From positions 124,001-188,000 of the forward strand of contig NZ_BAZK01000001.1 of the NCBI RefSeq assembly GCF_001310815.1: a stretch of 64,000 nucleotides of DNA. The letters are read 5' to 3'. Below, piece after piece: positions 18,715-27,966 of this stretch. Source of the DNA: Pseudovibrio denitrificans JCM 12308 (lineage in GTDB: Bacteria; Pseudomonadota; Alphaproteobacteria; Rhizobiales; Stappiaceae). Each line of letters starts with the position of its first letter. Position 1 is the stretch's first letter. A program made the position numbers and the translations under genes. Under the pieces are notes generated by a model. It saw only the letters and a program-made list of their open reading frames with translations, did no database searches and was not told the origin of the DNA.

Positions 18715-18730
18715 ATGAAAAGTTTTTCAT
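18715..18730. promoter_or_regulatory. LacI-family operator copy 2 (regulator side)
   Basis: ATGAAAA-N2-TTTTCAT with centre GT, identical arms to copy 1, 40 bp before the regulator's start codon. The position suggests autoregulation; the two copies are 235 bp apart centre to centre and could support a repression loop. Confidence 0.75.
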
Positions 18731-18770
18731 TCAATAATTGCCCGTCCTATTGATGTATGGTGGAAGTCTC

Positions 18771-19817
18771 GTGACAACGGGTATCAAGCAGATTGCGAAA
18801 CTCGCAAACGTCTCAATCAGCACTGTGTCTCATGTTTTAAACGCCTCTGCTCCTATCGGCAGTGAAGTGCAGGAACGTGTGCTGAGCATTGCCCGTGAGA
18901 CAGGATATCTGGCAAAGAGACGACGAAAAGCTTCCATCTCTCTGCTCTCAACCGTTCTACTTGTGGGGACCAAAAAGGCTTTCCCAAAATCTGACCGCAA
19001 CTTTGTGGCATGGACCATGCTGAACGCATTCAGGAAGGAGTGCCAAAGCCGCGGCATTCGCCTTATTCCTCAGATTGAAGAAGAAGATGAGATCAATCCG
19101 GACAACATTGTTCAGGCTGTCGCCAAGCACAGACCTCAAGGCATCGCAGTGATGCAGGATGACCGGCAGTGCCTGATCGATATGCTGTACAAGCTGCCAT
19201 CCGCTGCCGTAATCCTGAGTGGTCAGGACCAGTCCATGCGCGTGGACACCGTGGCACCGAGTAACCGCTTTGGCGCTAAGCTTGCTACTGATCATCTGCT
19301 TCAGCTGGGCCACAAACGGATTGCTTTGCTGACCTGGGGCAACCGGCGTGTAGCCAAGCAGCGTATGGAAGGATTTCTGGACGCTTACCGTCAGGCCGGG
19401 CTTGAAGCCCCCCTTTCAGACATCATCGATGTGGGCGATTACCAGCAAGATGTGGTGGAAGAAAACTTCAGCCGCTGGCTGAGTGAACACAAAGGTCCAG
19501 CCCCCTACTCTGCCTTCTTCTGTTCAGCGGATAACGTCGCACTTGGTGCGATGAAGGCCTTGCAGAACCTTGGGTATTCCATTCCCAATGATGTGTCTGT
19601 TATGGGCTTTGACAATGCCTTATTCGGAGAGCTTTCAAGCCCATCTCTTTCAACCATCCATGTGCCGATGGAAGAGATTGGCCACGTCGCTCTAAACCTT
19701 CTGGAAGAAGCTTTGACCTTGCCAGATGGGGAGCGAAGTGCACGCCGCGTCGAGCTCGGCTGCCGTCTGATTTTGCGGAATAGCACTGCCGCGCCAAACC
19801 CAGCATATTCTGAGTAA
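18771..19817 (+). CDS. LacI-family transcriptional regulator
   Basis: DNA-binding regulator of 348 aa. The N-terminal helix-turn-helix reads GIKQIAKLANVSISTVSHVL, followed by the hinge helix and a periplasmic-binding-protein-like effector domain (APSNRFGAKLATDHLLQLGH, RIALLTWGNRRVAKQRMEGF, FFCSADNVALGAMKALQNLG, DVSVMGFDN). I take the GTG at 18771 as start, with GGAAG just upstream; a longer ATG start at 18753 is possible. It is divergent from the oligouronide operon and its own region carries the two palindromes, so it very likely controls that operon in response to a pathway sugar acid. Confidence 0.88.
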   Translation: MTTGIKQIAKLANVSISTVSHVLNASAPIGSEVQERVLSIARETGYLAKRRRKASISLLSTVLLVGTKKAFPKSDRNFVAWTMLNAFRKECQSRGIRLIPQIEEEDEINPDNIVQAVAKHRPQGIAVMQDDRQCLIDMLYKLPSAAVILSGQDQSMRVDTVAPSNRFGAKLATDHLLQLGHKRIALLTWGNRRVAKQRMEGFLDAYRQAGLEAPLSDIIDVGDYQQDVVEENFSRWLSEHKGPAPYSAFFCSADNVALGAMKALQNLGYSIPNDVSVMGFDNALFGELSSPSLSTIHVPMEEIGHVALNLLEEALTLPDGERSARRVELGCRLILRNSTAAPNPAYSE

Positions 19818-20182
19818 CCCAGTGCTTTTGCTGCCTGCTTTTAGATTCAGGTAAGGCTACAAGACATTTCCTTACGTCACCTACGAGCGGTTTTTCCTAG
19901 GCTTTCGTGCTCACTCCAATAGCGCTAAGGCCCTATGGCGCTTGCTTTTACGGGTGCGGCTCAGAGGGCCAAACCCATTGGTTACTCAGAGTATTTTCTC
20001 TTGATTAGTAATCAAACAAAATTTGCAGAGTCCCGAAAGCAAATCTCTAAGGGGGCTGTTCTATATTCCCGCAAAGCACTATTGCGCATGGGTTCTCACC
20101 TACTTCTCCTGTCGGCTCGCGCTGATGATGTTGGGAAATGTGCGGAAGTATTCCAATTTCCGCCGCAACATGAATGTAGATA
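19818..20182. other. Non-coding stretch between the regulator and the P450 gene
   Basis: About 365 bp. Short open frames exist but lack ribosome sites and family features. It presumably carries the P450 promoter. I see no clear terminator, repeat or RNA gene. Confidence 0.5.
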
Positions 20183-21566
20183 ATGGAAAACAAGATTTCA
20201 TTATATCGACCACCAGCACCCTATCCGGGAGAAGCCGCAGAAGGCTGGAGAAACTTCAGCAATTATTTGAGCTCAGACCCTCTTGGCGTCATTCCTAAGG
20301 AGCTCTACGAGTGCGCGATTTTTCAGTTTGATGATGATGATCCACGCAAGTTCCTTGTGAACGAGCCCAAGCTGCTGTCCAGAGTTTTAGAAGAACAACA
20401 AGCTATTTTCCCAAAAGGCGGCGGGATTGCTGAGCTTTTGAAGCCTATCCTGCACAATGGTCTCGTTTCAGCCGAAGGCGTTGACTGGCAAGATCAGCAT
20501 GAGATGGTTGCACCGATTTTCTCCAACTCCAGCGTTCGGATTTCATTCGGATATTTGCAGGAAGCCCTGAGTTCCTTTGTAGAACGGCTGCTGACTTACT
20601 CCGAAACCGGCCAGACCATCAAACTTGCTGAGGAAATCAACTTCCTCGTGGCTGACGTCAATTTTCGCTGTGTGTTCTCTAAGCCCATTGAGATCCAGCT
20701 GGAGCATCAGTGCTTCAACTCCATTATGAAGTATGAGGAGGAAGTTGCAGGAACTGCGTTGGATCTGAAACGCTTTTCTGGCGGTGGTCAGCCAGCCTTT
20801 ACTGAGGCTGCTTTGAAGACTGCTGAGAACGTGCGTGCAGTGATTTCTCAGATCATCGACGAGCACATGTACAACAAGCCGCCGAACACTCAAAACTTCT
20901 TTCAGATCTTCCAGGAAGCGCGTGTTCCTTCCACTGGTAAGCGTTTTACAAAGTCACAACTTGTTGATCAGGTCGCGAGCATTTTCCTCTCCAGCCACGA
21001 AACGACATCCGCAGCGCTGTGCTGGTCAGTCTATATTCTTGCGCAATGTCCGGAGATTGTGGAGCGCATCCGAACCGAAGTTCAGCTGGTAACCGCTTGT
21101 GGTCGCATCTCCTACGAGCATTTGCCGCGACTTCGTTTCACACGCGATGTGTTTAAAGAGGTTCTGCGTCTTTATCCGCCTGTTCTGTATCTCTCCCGTA
21201 TCGCACGTGAAGACACCACGCTGGGGGACACACTCATCCCTAAGGAATCCATGGTGATTATCAGCATGGGTTGTCCATCGCCACCGCTCCTTCTGGGAAA
21301 ACCCGGATATGTTTGATCCAGATCGCTTTTCTCGCGGGGAAGCGAAGGCGACACTGGGAAGTTATTTTCCGTTTGGATTAGGACCAAGGATGTGTACGGG
21401 CGCCAGCTACGTCACCTTCCTGGGCATCAAAGTAATCGCGAGATTGTGTAGTATGTTTGATTTTGAAACGGTCAATACAGATGAAGTACGTCCGGACAGT
21501 ACTCTTTATTTAAAACCGTCGAGACCAGTTTTATGTAAAGTACACAAAAGGAAGTTTAGTAAGTAG
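20183..21566 (+). CDS. Cytochrome P450, frameshifted near its 3' end
   Basis: Heme monooxygenase of about 460 aa. The I-helix proton-relay motif appears as FLSSHETTSAALCW, the ExxR of helix K as KEVLRLYPP, the PERF-type segment as ENPDMFDPDRF, and the heme-binding loop as FPFGLGPRMCTG with the Cys ligand. The first frame ends at 21316 just before the PERF region. Removing one G from the GGG at 21268-21270 restores SMVVVHRHRSFWENPD and runs on to 21566. This is the only interrupted gene here with an extra rather than a missing base. No redox partner gene is adjacent; the substrate is unknown. It resembles soluble bacterial P450s of the CYP102/CYP4-like fatty-acid type, but I am not sure of the subfamily. 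Confidence 0.88.
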
Positions 21567-21595
21567 GTCGGAAGGTCAAACACCGAGGTCACCCA

Positions 21596-22771
21596 ATGGA
21601 CGCTAAAGAACTACAACAGCTCAAAGCAGGCATTCAGAAGGCTCGCAAATCTCAAGTCAACTTTGCGTACTCTCCAAACAAGAACCCAAAGGAAGATGAC
21701 GCTTTGATGATTCACCCGCGTAAAAAGCCGAAGATGCTTTTGGTCGCGGTGAAAAAGCAAACACAGAACCCCAAAAGTATGTGCGGGTATGTGACTATTA
21801 AAAGTAAGGAAATGACCATCGAATGTATTGGTAAGCCGCCGACCCAAGGCCTTATCAAAATGATGCGTAAGTTCCTTATCAGCCAAAAGCTGAACTTCAA
21901 AATTCATGTGAAAGATGAAGACGGCAATACGGTTCATAACGATTACGCCGAGGAAGAAGGTGCGGAGACTCCAGATCATCTGCTGGATACTTTCTCTCAT
22001 GAAACAGATGAGGTGGAAGATGCAGGTAGCGATGAAGCCTTCACCGATGATGAGCTGGCTGCCAGCGGCGAAAATCTAGAAGATACCGAAGAAGACGAGG
22101 ATACTTCTGCAGAAGATGCAGCGGCCGCAGCGGCTGAAGATGCAGCTCAGGAAGAAATTCTCCGCGACAAACTGACGGCCATTCTGGCTGCATTAAGGCA
22201 TAAGGTTGAGCGGGCTCTTGGCGTGGACGAGGAGTATGACAACAATCTGAAACAGCAACTTGCTGCTGTTGAGGCGTCAGTCAAAGCACTCGATGATCCT
22301 GGCACGCAGGCTGGAGTGAAAGCCGTTCTCGCACTATTGGCACAGGCTCCCAAAGCACCGAAGGTTGACCAGCAAGAAGTGTTTGCTGCGATCAAAGCCT
22401 TTACAGTTCAACGTGCAAATGTTGAGGCTGAACTTGGCAGTCTAATGGCAAAACTCAGAGCTCATGATGATCCTCGAATGAAGCTCATTGAGGCCAAAGG
22501 CCCATCACAGGCCCTCACCGGTGCTGCCAGTGTCCTGCAAGGGAACCTGGACTCCGTGATTGGGAACCTGAAGGAATGGGGTGCAGCTGATGCAAAGCAG
22601 AAAGACGCTATCGCCAAAAAGCTCTCTGCAAGTATCGCAACGCTCAACAATCACATGAACTCAGACAAGCTGATCGATTTGCTAGAGAAGAACCCGCTTG
22701 GGGTCTCAGTTTCAATCAAGAAACCTATTGAAGCTGCTCTCAAAGATATCGAACAGAAGATGTCTGTCTAA
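21596..22771 (+). CDS. Unrecognised 391-residue protein at the left edge of the T6SS locus
   Basis: No family recognised. Three parts can be seen. Residues 1-110 form a basic, beta-rich N-terminal domain (KSQVNFAYSPNKNP, MIHPRKKPKMLLVAV, MCGYVTIKSKEMTIE). Residues 115-185 are a very acidic linker rich in Asp, Glu and Ala. The C-terminal 200 residues are helical (EILRDKLTAILAALRHKVE, PIEAALKDIEQKMSV). No signal peptide or membrane segment. The start at 21596 is 29 bp after the P450 stop, but the large inverted repeat after its own stop suggests it ends a transcript. Proximity to T6SS genes suggests an effector, chaperone or accessory role; this is inference. Confidence 0.65.
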   Translation: MDAKELQQLKAGIQKARKSQVNFAYSPNKNPKEDDALMIHPRKKPKMLLVAVKKQTQNPKSMCGYVTIKSKEMTIECIGKPPTQGLIKMMRKFLISQKLNFKIHVKDEDGNTVHNDYAEEEGAETPDHLLDTFSHETDEVEDAGSDEAFTDDELAASGENLEDTEEDEDTSAEDAAAAAAEDAAQEEILRDKLTAILAALRHKVERALGVDEEYDNNLKQQLAAVEASVKALDDPGTQAGVKAVLALLAQAPKAPKVDQQEVFAAIKAFTVQRANVEAELGSLMAKLRAHDDPRMKLIEAKGPSQALTGAASVLQGNLDSVIGNLKEWGAADAKQKDAIAKKLSASIATLNNHMNSDKLIDLLEKNPLGVSVSIKKPIEAALKDIEQKMSV

Positions 22772-22778
22772 TAAGCAG

Positions 22779-22807
22779 CCCCATGTTGCAGATGATGTAA
22801 CATGGGG
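22779..22807 (+). terminator. Hairpin after the 391-residue protein
   Basis: CCCCATGTT, eleven-base loop, AACATGGGG: a perfect nine-pair stem 8 bp after the stop codon, followed by a T-rich stretch (CAACCTTTGTTTT). Plausible terminator, though the T-run is interrupted. Confidence 0.6.
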
Positions 22808-22848
22808 CAACCTTTGTTTTCGGGAACAAGCTGAAGGAGCACACCCCA

Positions 22849-23862
22849 TTGCCTTGCTTCTGTTTTTGCCCAGACATTATTCCAGATATAAATCTGAACC
22901 TGCTTTTACCCCTTGTTCTGAAAGCAGGCGAAGCAACAGCGCTCCCCCGTATCAAAGGGCCTTCCCTTCGCGTTACTCCCGCTCATCTCTTCATGCGGTT
23001 TCGCCCTTTCAACTTCCTCAGTCTTGCGCAATTGTTGGCTCTGAATGCCAGCATCAATCACCGCCTGACTGCCGCAGCTGATCTGGCGCTTCGTGTTACT
23101 GAATCTGCTACTCTACCAGCGGCCAAGATAAAACTGAAAAAGCTTGCGCAGACGACTGCAAAATTCGCACTCCCGCTTGCTTTACAGCTTGGAAAGCTGC
23201 CCGGACACATCCTTGCAAGACTGGGGCTTGCTGCCCAACTTATTTTGCAGATCAAAGGACTGGGACTGAACCCGTTCAATCTGAACCTTGGGCGGTTGAA
23301 CCTCATTCTTCCAAAAGCTCGGATAAACTTGCCACTGCTTGGGCTCGTTGATCTAGGGCTGAAGCAAAATCTGAATATGCATGCTCAGGCTGATGTGAAA
23401 GCTCTTGCGAAGATGCTCGCAGATTTTGGTCGCTGGAATCTTGGTTTCAAGTTCGATCTGAAAGCCGCTTTCAAAATTCTCGCAGCACTGAACATCATTG
23501 GTCTTCTTCAATTGGCATTTGGTGAAAGTCTTTTTTCAGGAAACGTCAAGGCTTGGGCGCGCATCACCGCAAAACTGGCCCTCTTCTCTAGATTACTTCC
23601 TCAGCTCAACCTGAAACTTCCAACCGCAAAAGTTGACTTGAGTGATCTGGATTTGAACATCGGTCAGGCAGACTGGTTGCGGAATGCCAACCGCATTTCT
23701 GTCAGAGCATCCGCACGTGCATCACTGCGGGCGTCCGCTCGGTTGAATGCTGGACTGTTTGCCAAAACAGAGGCTGCAATCGGACTTGCTTATGCCCTTT
23801 CAGCTGCCCTTAACATTAAACCGACGACCCGGTGCTGTAGTCGCTGTGCGTTAATATTCTGA
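22849..23862 (+). CDS. Unrecognised cationic, Leu/Ala-rich protein, probable frameshift at its end
   Basis: A TTG start with AAGGAG 10 bases upstream opens a frame of 337 residues. The composition is unusual: very rich in Leu, Ala, Asn, Lys and Arg with few acidic residues, in amphipathic repeats such as LGLNPFNLNLGRLNLILP and RASARASLRASARL. No signal peptide or family is recognised. As read, the frame runs 47 bp into the convergent kinase gene. Adding one C near 23822 would instead end it at 23835 as NIKPDDPVL, a cleaner finish. The long frame, ribosome site and amphipathic pattern argue for a real gene. It could be membrane-active or secreted, but nothing proves it. Confidence 0.55.
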   Translation: MPCFCFCPDIIPDINLNLLLPLVLKAGEATALPRIKGPSLRVTPAHLFMRFRPFNFLSLAQLLALNASINHRLTAAADLALRVTESATLPAAKIKLKKLAQTTAKFALPLALQLGKLPGHILARLGLAAQLILQIKGLGLNPFNLNLGRLNLILPKARINLPLLGLVDLGLKQNLNMHAQADVKALAKMLADFGRWNLGFKFDLKAAFKILAALNIIGLLQLAFGESLFSGNVKAWARITAKLALFSRLLPQLNLKLPTAKVDLSDLDLNIGQADWLRNANRISVRASARASLRASARLNAGLFAKTEAAIGLAYALSAALNIKPTTRCCSRCALIF

Positions 23863-24574
23863 CACGTTCATCTGGTGCAAATTTCAGTAGCTGAGTAACC
23901 ATTTGCCGCCAGTCAGGCGGCAATTTGCTGAGATCAGGGGTGCCCCGGCGAAACTCAATTGCATCATCGTAATTGTCTTTTATATGGTCCTGATATCCGA
24001 AGATTTCGCGAATAATCAGCCCCAAAGCATACAGATCAGCCTTATCAGAGATCATGTTGGACCCTAATCCCAGCTGCTCCGGTGCGGCATAGTTCAAGTG
24101 ACCTGCAAAGCTGCTGCGTGGGCGCATGAAAGGCAGCTCCTCATCGAAAGCGCAGTAGGCAAAATCCAAGAGAACAACACCATACGCGCTCAGGTTGCTG
24201 AGTAAGATGTTGTTTGGAGCCAGATCCAGGTGCGCAATTCCATTCTTATGAAGCTGATTGATTGTCTTAATCAGACAGCGACAAAGTCTAGCCATCTCGT
24301 CAGAAGAAAGTGATGCTTCCTTCAGCACATGGGACAAGGTTTCACCTTCTATCTTCTCCATGATCAGACTGATTTCACCCCCCTCTTCTTTTAGCTCAAC
24401 AAACGTTGGTGCAATCGAGCCGGCAAGGTGCTGTAACGCCTTTGCTTCACGCATTAAAAGTTGCTGTGGCGCCGTTTTTGAGATGAGTTTCTTTTCCGCC
24501 AACATGCGATTTGACGTGGGACACTTGTAAAACCTGACAGTGCTGGTTGATGTGCGCTTTGCAGGTTCGTTCAC
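23816..24574 (-). CDS. Divergent serine/threonine protein kinase homologue of the T6SS locus (PpkA-like)
   Basis: Protein-kinase fold of 252 aa, probably acting in phosphorylation control of the T6SS through the FHA protein encoded at 42129. Visible parts: helix C region MREAKALQHL, hinge LIMEKIEGETL, catalytic loop HLDLAPNNILL, activation start LDFAYC, and APE motif YAAPEQLG, then DKADLYALGLIIREIFG. Key Asp and Asn of the catalytic loop are kept, but the usual loop Lys is Ala, DFG is DFA, and no glycine loop is evident at the N-terminus. It lacks the transmembrane and sensor domains of large PpkA proteins. GTG start at 24574 follows AGAGGA. It is divergent from tssA. Activity is therefore uncertain. 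Confidence 0.8.
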   Translation of the reverse strand: MNEPAKRTSTSTVRFYKCPTSNRMLAEKKLISKTAPQQLLMREAKALQHLAGSIAPTFVELKEEGGEISLIMEKIEGETLSHVLKEASLSSDEMARLCRCLIKTINQLHKNGIAHLDLAPNNILLSNLSAYGVVLLDFAYCAFDEELPFMRPRSSFAGHLNYAAPEQLGLGSNMISDKADLYALGLIIREIFGYQDHIKDNYDDAIEFRRGTPDLSKLPPDWRQMVTQLLKFAPDERVRILTHSDYSTGSSV

Positions 24575-24825
24575 GATATCCTCTTATGTCTCAAGACCTT
24601 CTGGTTGCAGGATTATTTTTCTCCATCAAGTCAACCAGTTAATAACGATATTACCAGTTCCTCCGATGCCGTACACACAATGAAATGACCTTGCGGAATA
24701 TTATGATTTCATCTGGAGTGGGCTAACCACTCTTTTGGCAACCTCTACCAATATTATGCGCAAATACTTGGTAGTTTTAGGACTTCCAGTCCCATTAAGC
24801 AGTAGCAGAGCGGGATAGATTTCGA
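24575..24825. other. Divergent promoter region between the kinase gene and tssA
   Basis: About 250 bp, AT-rich. It must contain the promoter of the main T6SS operon. A small hairpin GAGTGG-GCTAA-CCACTC followed by four T occupies 24716-24736 and could attenuate plus-strand transcription, but the stem is short. Confidence 0.45.
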
Positions 24826-25943
24826 ATGGATCCAACGGCTTCCCTTCAACCTATTGAGGAGAACGCACCTTGCGGGCCGGATCTTGAGTACGATCCTGAC
24901 TTCCTGACGATGGAAACTGCTGCCAGTGGCACCCAAGATCACCAGATCGGGGAAGCCATTATCAAGGGTGAAGAACCCGACTGGAAGGAAGCTCTCCGAC
25001 TTTCAACGCAGCTTCTCACAAGAACCTATGATCTTCGGGTTGCCATAATCCATGCACAAGCACTGATTGCAATTGAAGCTTTCCAGGTTTCGCCAAAGGC
25101 TTGGAATTCATTGCACAAATGCTGGACACATTCTGGGATACTCTGCACCCGGAACTGGATCCAGCAGAGGGGCATGACCCCATAATGCGTGCCAATGTCT
25201 TGTCCGCTCTCAATGACAGACGCACAACCCTCACCTTGCTCCGAAACACTGCCCTGGTGCAGTCGCGCATCTTCGGAGCATGGTCTCTCAACGAGATTGC
25301 TATCGCCCGCGGTGAGGCAGAACTGCCTGAAGGTCGCGACCGACCAGACATCGCCTCTTACGATGCAGCCCTTAGAGAGACAGATCGCGAAAACATTGCA
25401 GAGGTCGTTAATGCAATCGAAACCGCGATCAAAACATCCGAGCACGTTCGCGACTTCTTTGCCCAACATGGTGGCCTGATCCTTGATGATCTGCTTCGCG
25501 AACTGCGGCAGGCCCAGTTTTTATTGGCTCCAGCCTTGGAGTTGGAAGAGGAGGAAGACGAAGAAGAGGAAGAGGATTCCTCTGAGGAAGAAGGTGCAGT
25601 TAAAGCCCGTTCCGGCAAGAAAAGCGCAAGTTTTACCGGAACAGTTATAAACCGAACTGACGTGTTAAGGGCTCTTGATGAAGTTTGTGCGTATTACAAG
25701 CGTAGTGAACCTTCAAGTCCGGTTCCTCTTCTACTGGGTCGGGCCCGACGTCTCGTTGATCTCGACTTCTATTCCATCATCAAGGACCTCGCTCCTGATG
25801 GGGAGGCACAAGTTTTGAATATCCGAGGGTCACGCCCCGAGACGATGACGAACACGGTTCAATCGACTAACCCAGGTCCGAATAAGAACAAAAGTACCGG
25901 GAACACGATCACATGGCAAAACAAAGTAGTCAGAAATTTATAG
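24826..25943 (+). CDS. tssA: T6SS component TssA (ImpA), frameshifted
   Basis: TssA organises the baseplate and sheath-tube assembly in the cytoplasm. The ImpA N-terminal domain is clear: LQPIEENAPCGPDLEYDPDF, then EEPDWKEALRLSTQLLTRTYDLRVA and, after the break, LDTFWDTLHPELDPAEGHDP. An acidic linker (residues about 240-260) precedes the C-terminal RTDVLRALDEVCAYYKRSEPSSPVPLLL, a common TssA ending. The first frame fails at 25086-25087; one added G joins EAFQ to GFAKGLEFIAQ and gives 372 aa, a normal length. The last 31 bp overlap tssB. First gene of the plus-strand T6SS operon. Confidence 0.93.
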
Positions 25944-26445
25944 CGAGGAACAGAGCCCCTCGAGTTCAGATTGAATACGATGTTGAACTGTATGGCGCGG
26001 AAAAAACAATCCAGCTTCCATTTGTGGCTGGCGTTATGGCTGACCTCTCAGGCAAGCCAGAGGATCCGCTTCCTCCTGTAGGAGATCGAAAAGCTCTCGA
26101 AATTGACGTCGACAATTTTGATGAACGCATGAAATCTATGAAGCCGCGTGTTGCGTTCCGTGTTCCCAACACACTTACAGGTGAAGGCAACCTCAGCGTT
26201 GATCTAACATTCGAGAGCATGGACGATTTTTCGCCTGCAGCGGTTGCCCGCAAGTTGATGCCTTGCGTACCCTGCTCGAAGCCCGCACCCAGCTCGCAAA
26301 CCTGATGACCTATATGGACGGCAAGTCCGGCGCCGAGGAATTGATCGGCAAGGTTTTGAATGATCCTGCCCTTTTGCAAACACTAGCTGCCGCACCGAAG
26401 GAAGGTGATGCTGCTGCTGAAGAGAAGGACGAGAATAATGGCTGA
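25913..26445 (+). CDS. tssB: T6SS sheath small subunit TssB (VipA), frameshifted
   Basis: Small subunit of the contractile sheath, which pairs with TssC. Typical parts are RAPRVQIEYDVELYGAEKTIQLPFVAGVMADLSG, shortened here as the N-terminal strand and GVMADLSG motif, the core FDERMKSMKPRVAFRVPN, and FESMDDFSPAAVARK. The frame breaks at about 26254. One added G restores the helix VDALRTLLEARTQLANLM and the C-terminus, giving 177 aa. It overlaps tssC by 8 bp, fitting coupled synthesis of the two sheath proteins. Confidence 0.94.
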
Positions 26446-27943
26446 AGCTGAAAAACAACCGGAAGTCGAAGCCGAAGAGGCGCAGGTTGAAGCTATTGAT
26501 CCCAATAACTTTGAATCTCTTCTCAAACAAGAATTCAAGCCAAAATCAGACAGTGCAAAAGAAGCCGTAGAAGGTGCAGTGGCAACACTGGCCGAACAGG
26601 CTTTGGCAAACACGACCCTGATTTCGGATGATACGCTTAAGTCGATTGAGGCAATCGTTGCTGAGATAGACAAGAAACTCTCTGAGCAGATGCAGCAGAT
26701 CCTTCACCACGAAGATTTCCAGAGCCTGGAAGGTACGTGGCGCGGTCTGCATTATCTCGTCAACAACACTGAAACTGACGAGATGCTGAAGATCCGGGTA
26801 ATGAACATCTCCAAGAAAGACCTCAGCAAAACCCTGAAGAAGTATAAGGGTACTGCTTGGGATCAGAGCCCGGTCTTCAAAAAGATCTATGAAGAAGAAT
26901 ATGGCCAGTTTGGTGGCGAACCTTATGGTGTGCTGATCGGCGATTACTATTTCGATCATACCCCACCAGATGTGGCTCTTCTCAACGAGATGGCAGAGAT
27001 TGCAGCTGCGGCACACGCGCCCTTCATTGCGGGTGCTAGCCCTACTCTCTTCCAGATGGAATCCTGGCAAGAACTATCCAACCCTCGCGATCTCACCAAA
27101 ATCTTCCAAACACCAGAATATGCAGCATGGCGGTCCCTGCGTGAAGCAGAAGACTCTCGCTATATTGGCCTTGCTATGCCGCGCTTCCTGGCTCGTTTGC
27201 CTTATGGCCCAAATACGGAACCGGTGGAAGAGTTCGACTTTGAAGAAGACACATCAGGTGCCGATTCAAAGAAATACGTCTGGTCCAACTCAGCGTTTGC
27301 GATGGCGACTAACATCACCCGATCCTTCAAGATGTATGGCTGGTGTTCCCGTATCCGCGGCGTAGAATCTGGTGGTGCCGTTGAAGGACTGCCTGCACAC
27401 ACCTTCCCAACGGATGATGGCGGCGTGGACATGAAGTGTCCGACCGAGATTGCGATCACCGACCGGCGCGAAGCTGAGCTTGCAAAGAATGGCATGATGC
27501 CATTGTTACACCGCAAGAATTCGGATCTGGCTGCCTTTATTGGAGCACAGTCTTTGCAGAAACCTGCAGAGTATACAGATCCGGATGCGACAGCAAACGC
27601 CAACCTTGCAGCTAGGTTACCTTACTTATTTGCAAGTTGTCGGTTCGCTCACTATCTAAAATGTATTGTTCGGGACAAGATTGGCTCGTTCAAAGAACGT
27701 CAGGATTTGCAGAACTGGCTTCAGGATTGGATCATGCGTTACGTAGATGGCGATCCTGCTGGTTCCAGTGAACAGACCAAGGCAGAAAAACCCTTGGCCT
27801 CGGCTGAAGTAGTCGTTGAAGCAGACGATTCAAACCCAGGCTACTACAGCGCGAAGTTCTTCCTGCGTCCGCATTACCAGCTGGAAGGACTGACTGTGTC
27901 CTTACGACTGGTTTCAAAACTTCCGTCAGCCAAGGGAGGCTAA
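26438..27943 (+). CDS. tssC: T6SS sheath large subunit TssC (VipB)
   Basis: Large sheath subunit of 501 aa. Recognisable are the core segment FQSLEGTWRGLHYLV, the DFDHTPPDV-type motif (YYFDHTPPDVALL), AHAPFIAGASPTLF, RYIGLAMPRFLARLPYG and the C-terminal domain with RFAHYLKCIVRDKIGSF and YYSAKFFLRPHYQLEGL, which forms the outer sheath layer recognised by ClpV. The start at 26438 (MAEAEKQPEVE) is taken because it overlaps the tssB stop as TAATGGCTGA; the longer frame has no support. Intact, unlike its neighbours. Confidence 0.96.
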   Translation: MAEAEKQPEVEAEEAQVEAIDPNNFESLLKQEFKPKSDSAKEAVEGAVATLAEQALANTTLISDDTLKSIEAIVAEIDKKLSEQMQQILHHEDFQSLEGTWRGLHYLVNNTETDEMLKIRVMNISKKDLSKTLKKYKGTAWDQSPVFKKIYEEEYGQFGGEPYGVLIGDYYFDHTPPDVALLNEMAEIAAAAHAPFIAGASPTLFQMESWQELSNPRDLTKIFQTPEYAAWRSLREAEDSRYIGLAMPRFLARLPYGPNTEPVEEFDFEEDTSGADSKKYVWSNSAFAMATNITRSFKMYGWCSRIRGVESGGAVEGLPAHTFPTDDGGVDMKCPTEIAITDRREAELAKNGMMPLLHRKNSDLAAFIGAQSLQKPAEYTDPDATANANLAARLPYLFASCRFAHYLKCIVRDKIGSFKERQDLQNWLQDWIMRYVDGDPAGSSEQTKAEKPLASAEVVVEADDSNPGYYSAKFFLRPHYQLEGLTVSLRLVSKLPSAKGG

Positions 27944-27966
27944 GTCCTAGGCTGACGAGAAGGACG

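Larger units (their letters stand above)
18312..18770. other. Divergent promoter region between the binding-protein gene and the LacI-type regulator
   Basis: A 459-bp AT-rich intergenic region with no convincing gene. It contains two copies of a 16-bp palindrome, one near each flanking gene, and TTGACA hexamers at 18421 and 18461 on the plus strand. I cannot assign -10 boxes with confidence. Confidence 0.6.

Noticed and set aside
22698..23081. Plus-strand open frame of 127 codons across the end of the 391-residue gene
   Set aside because: It overlaps the hairpin and two better supported frames and lacks a ribosome site.
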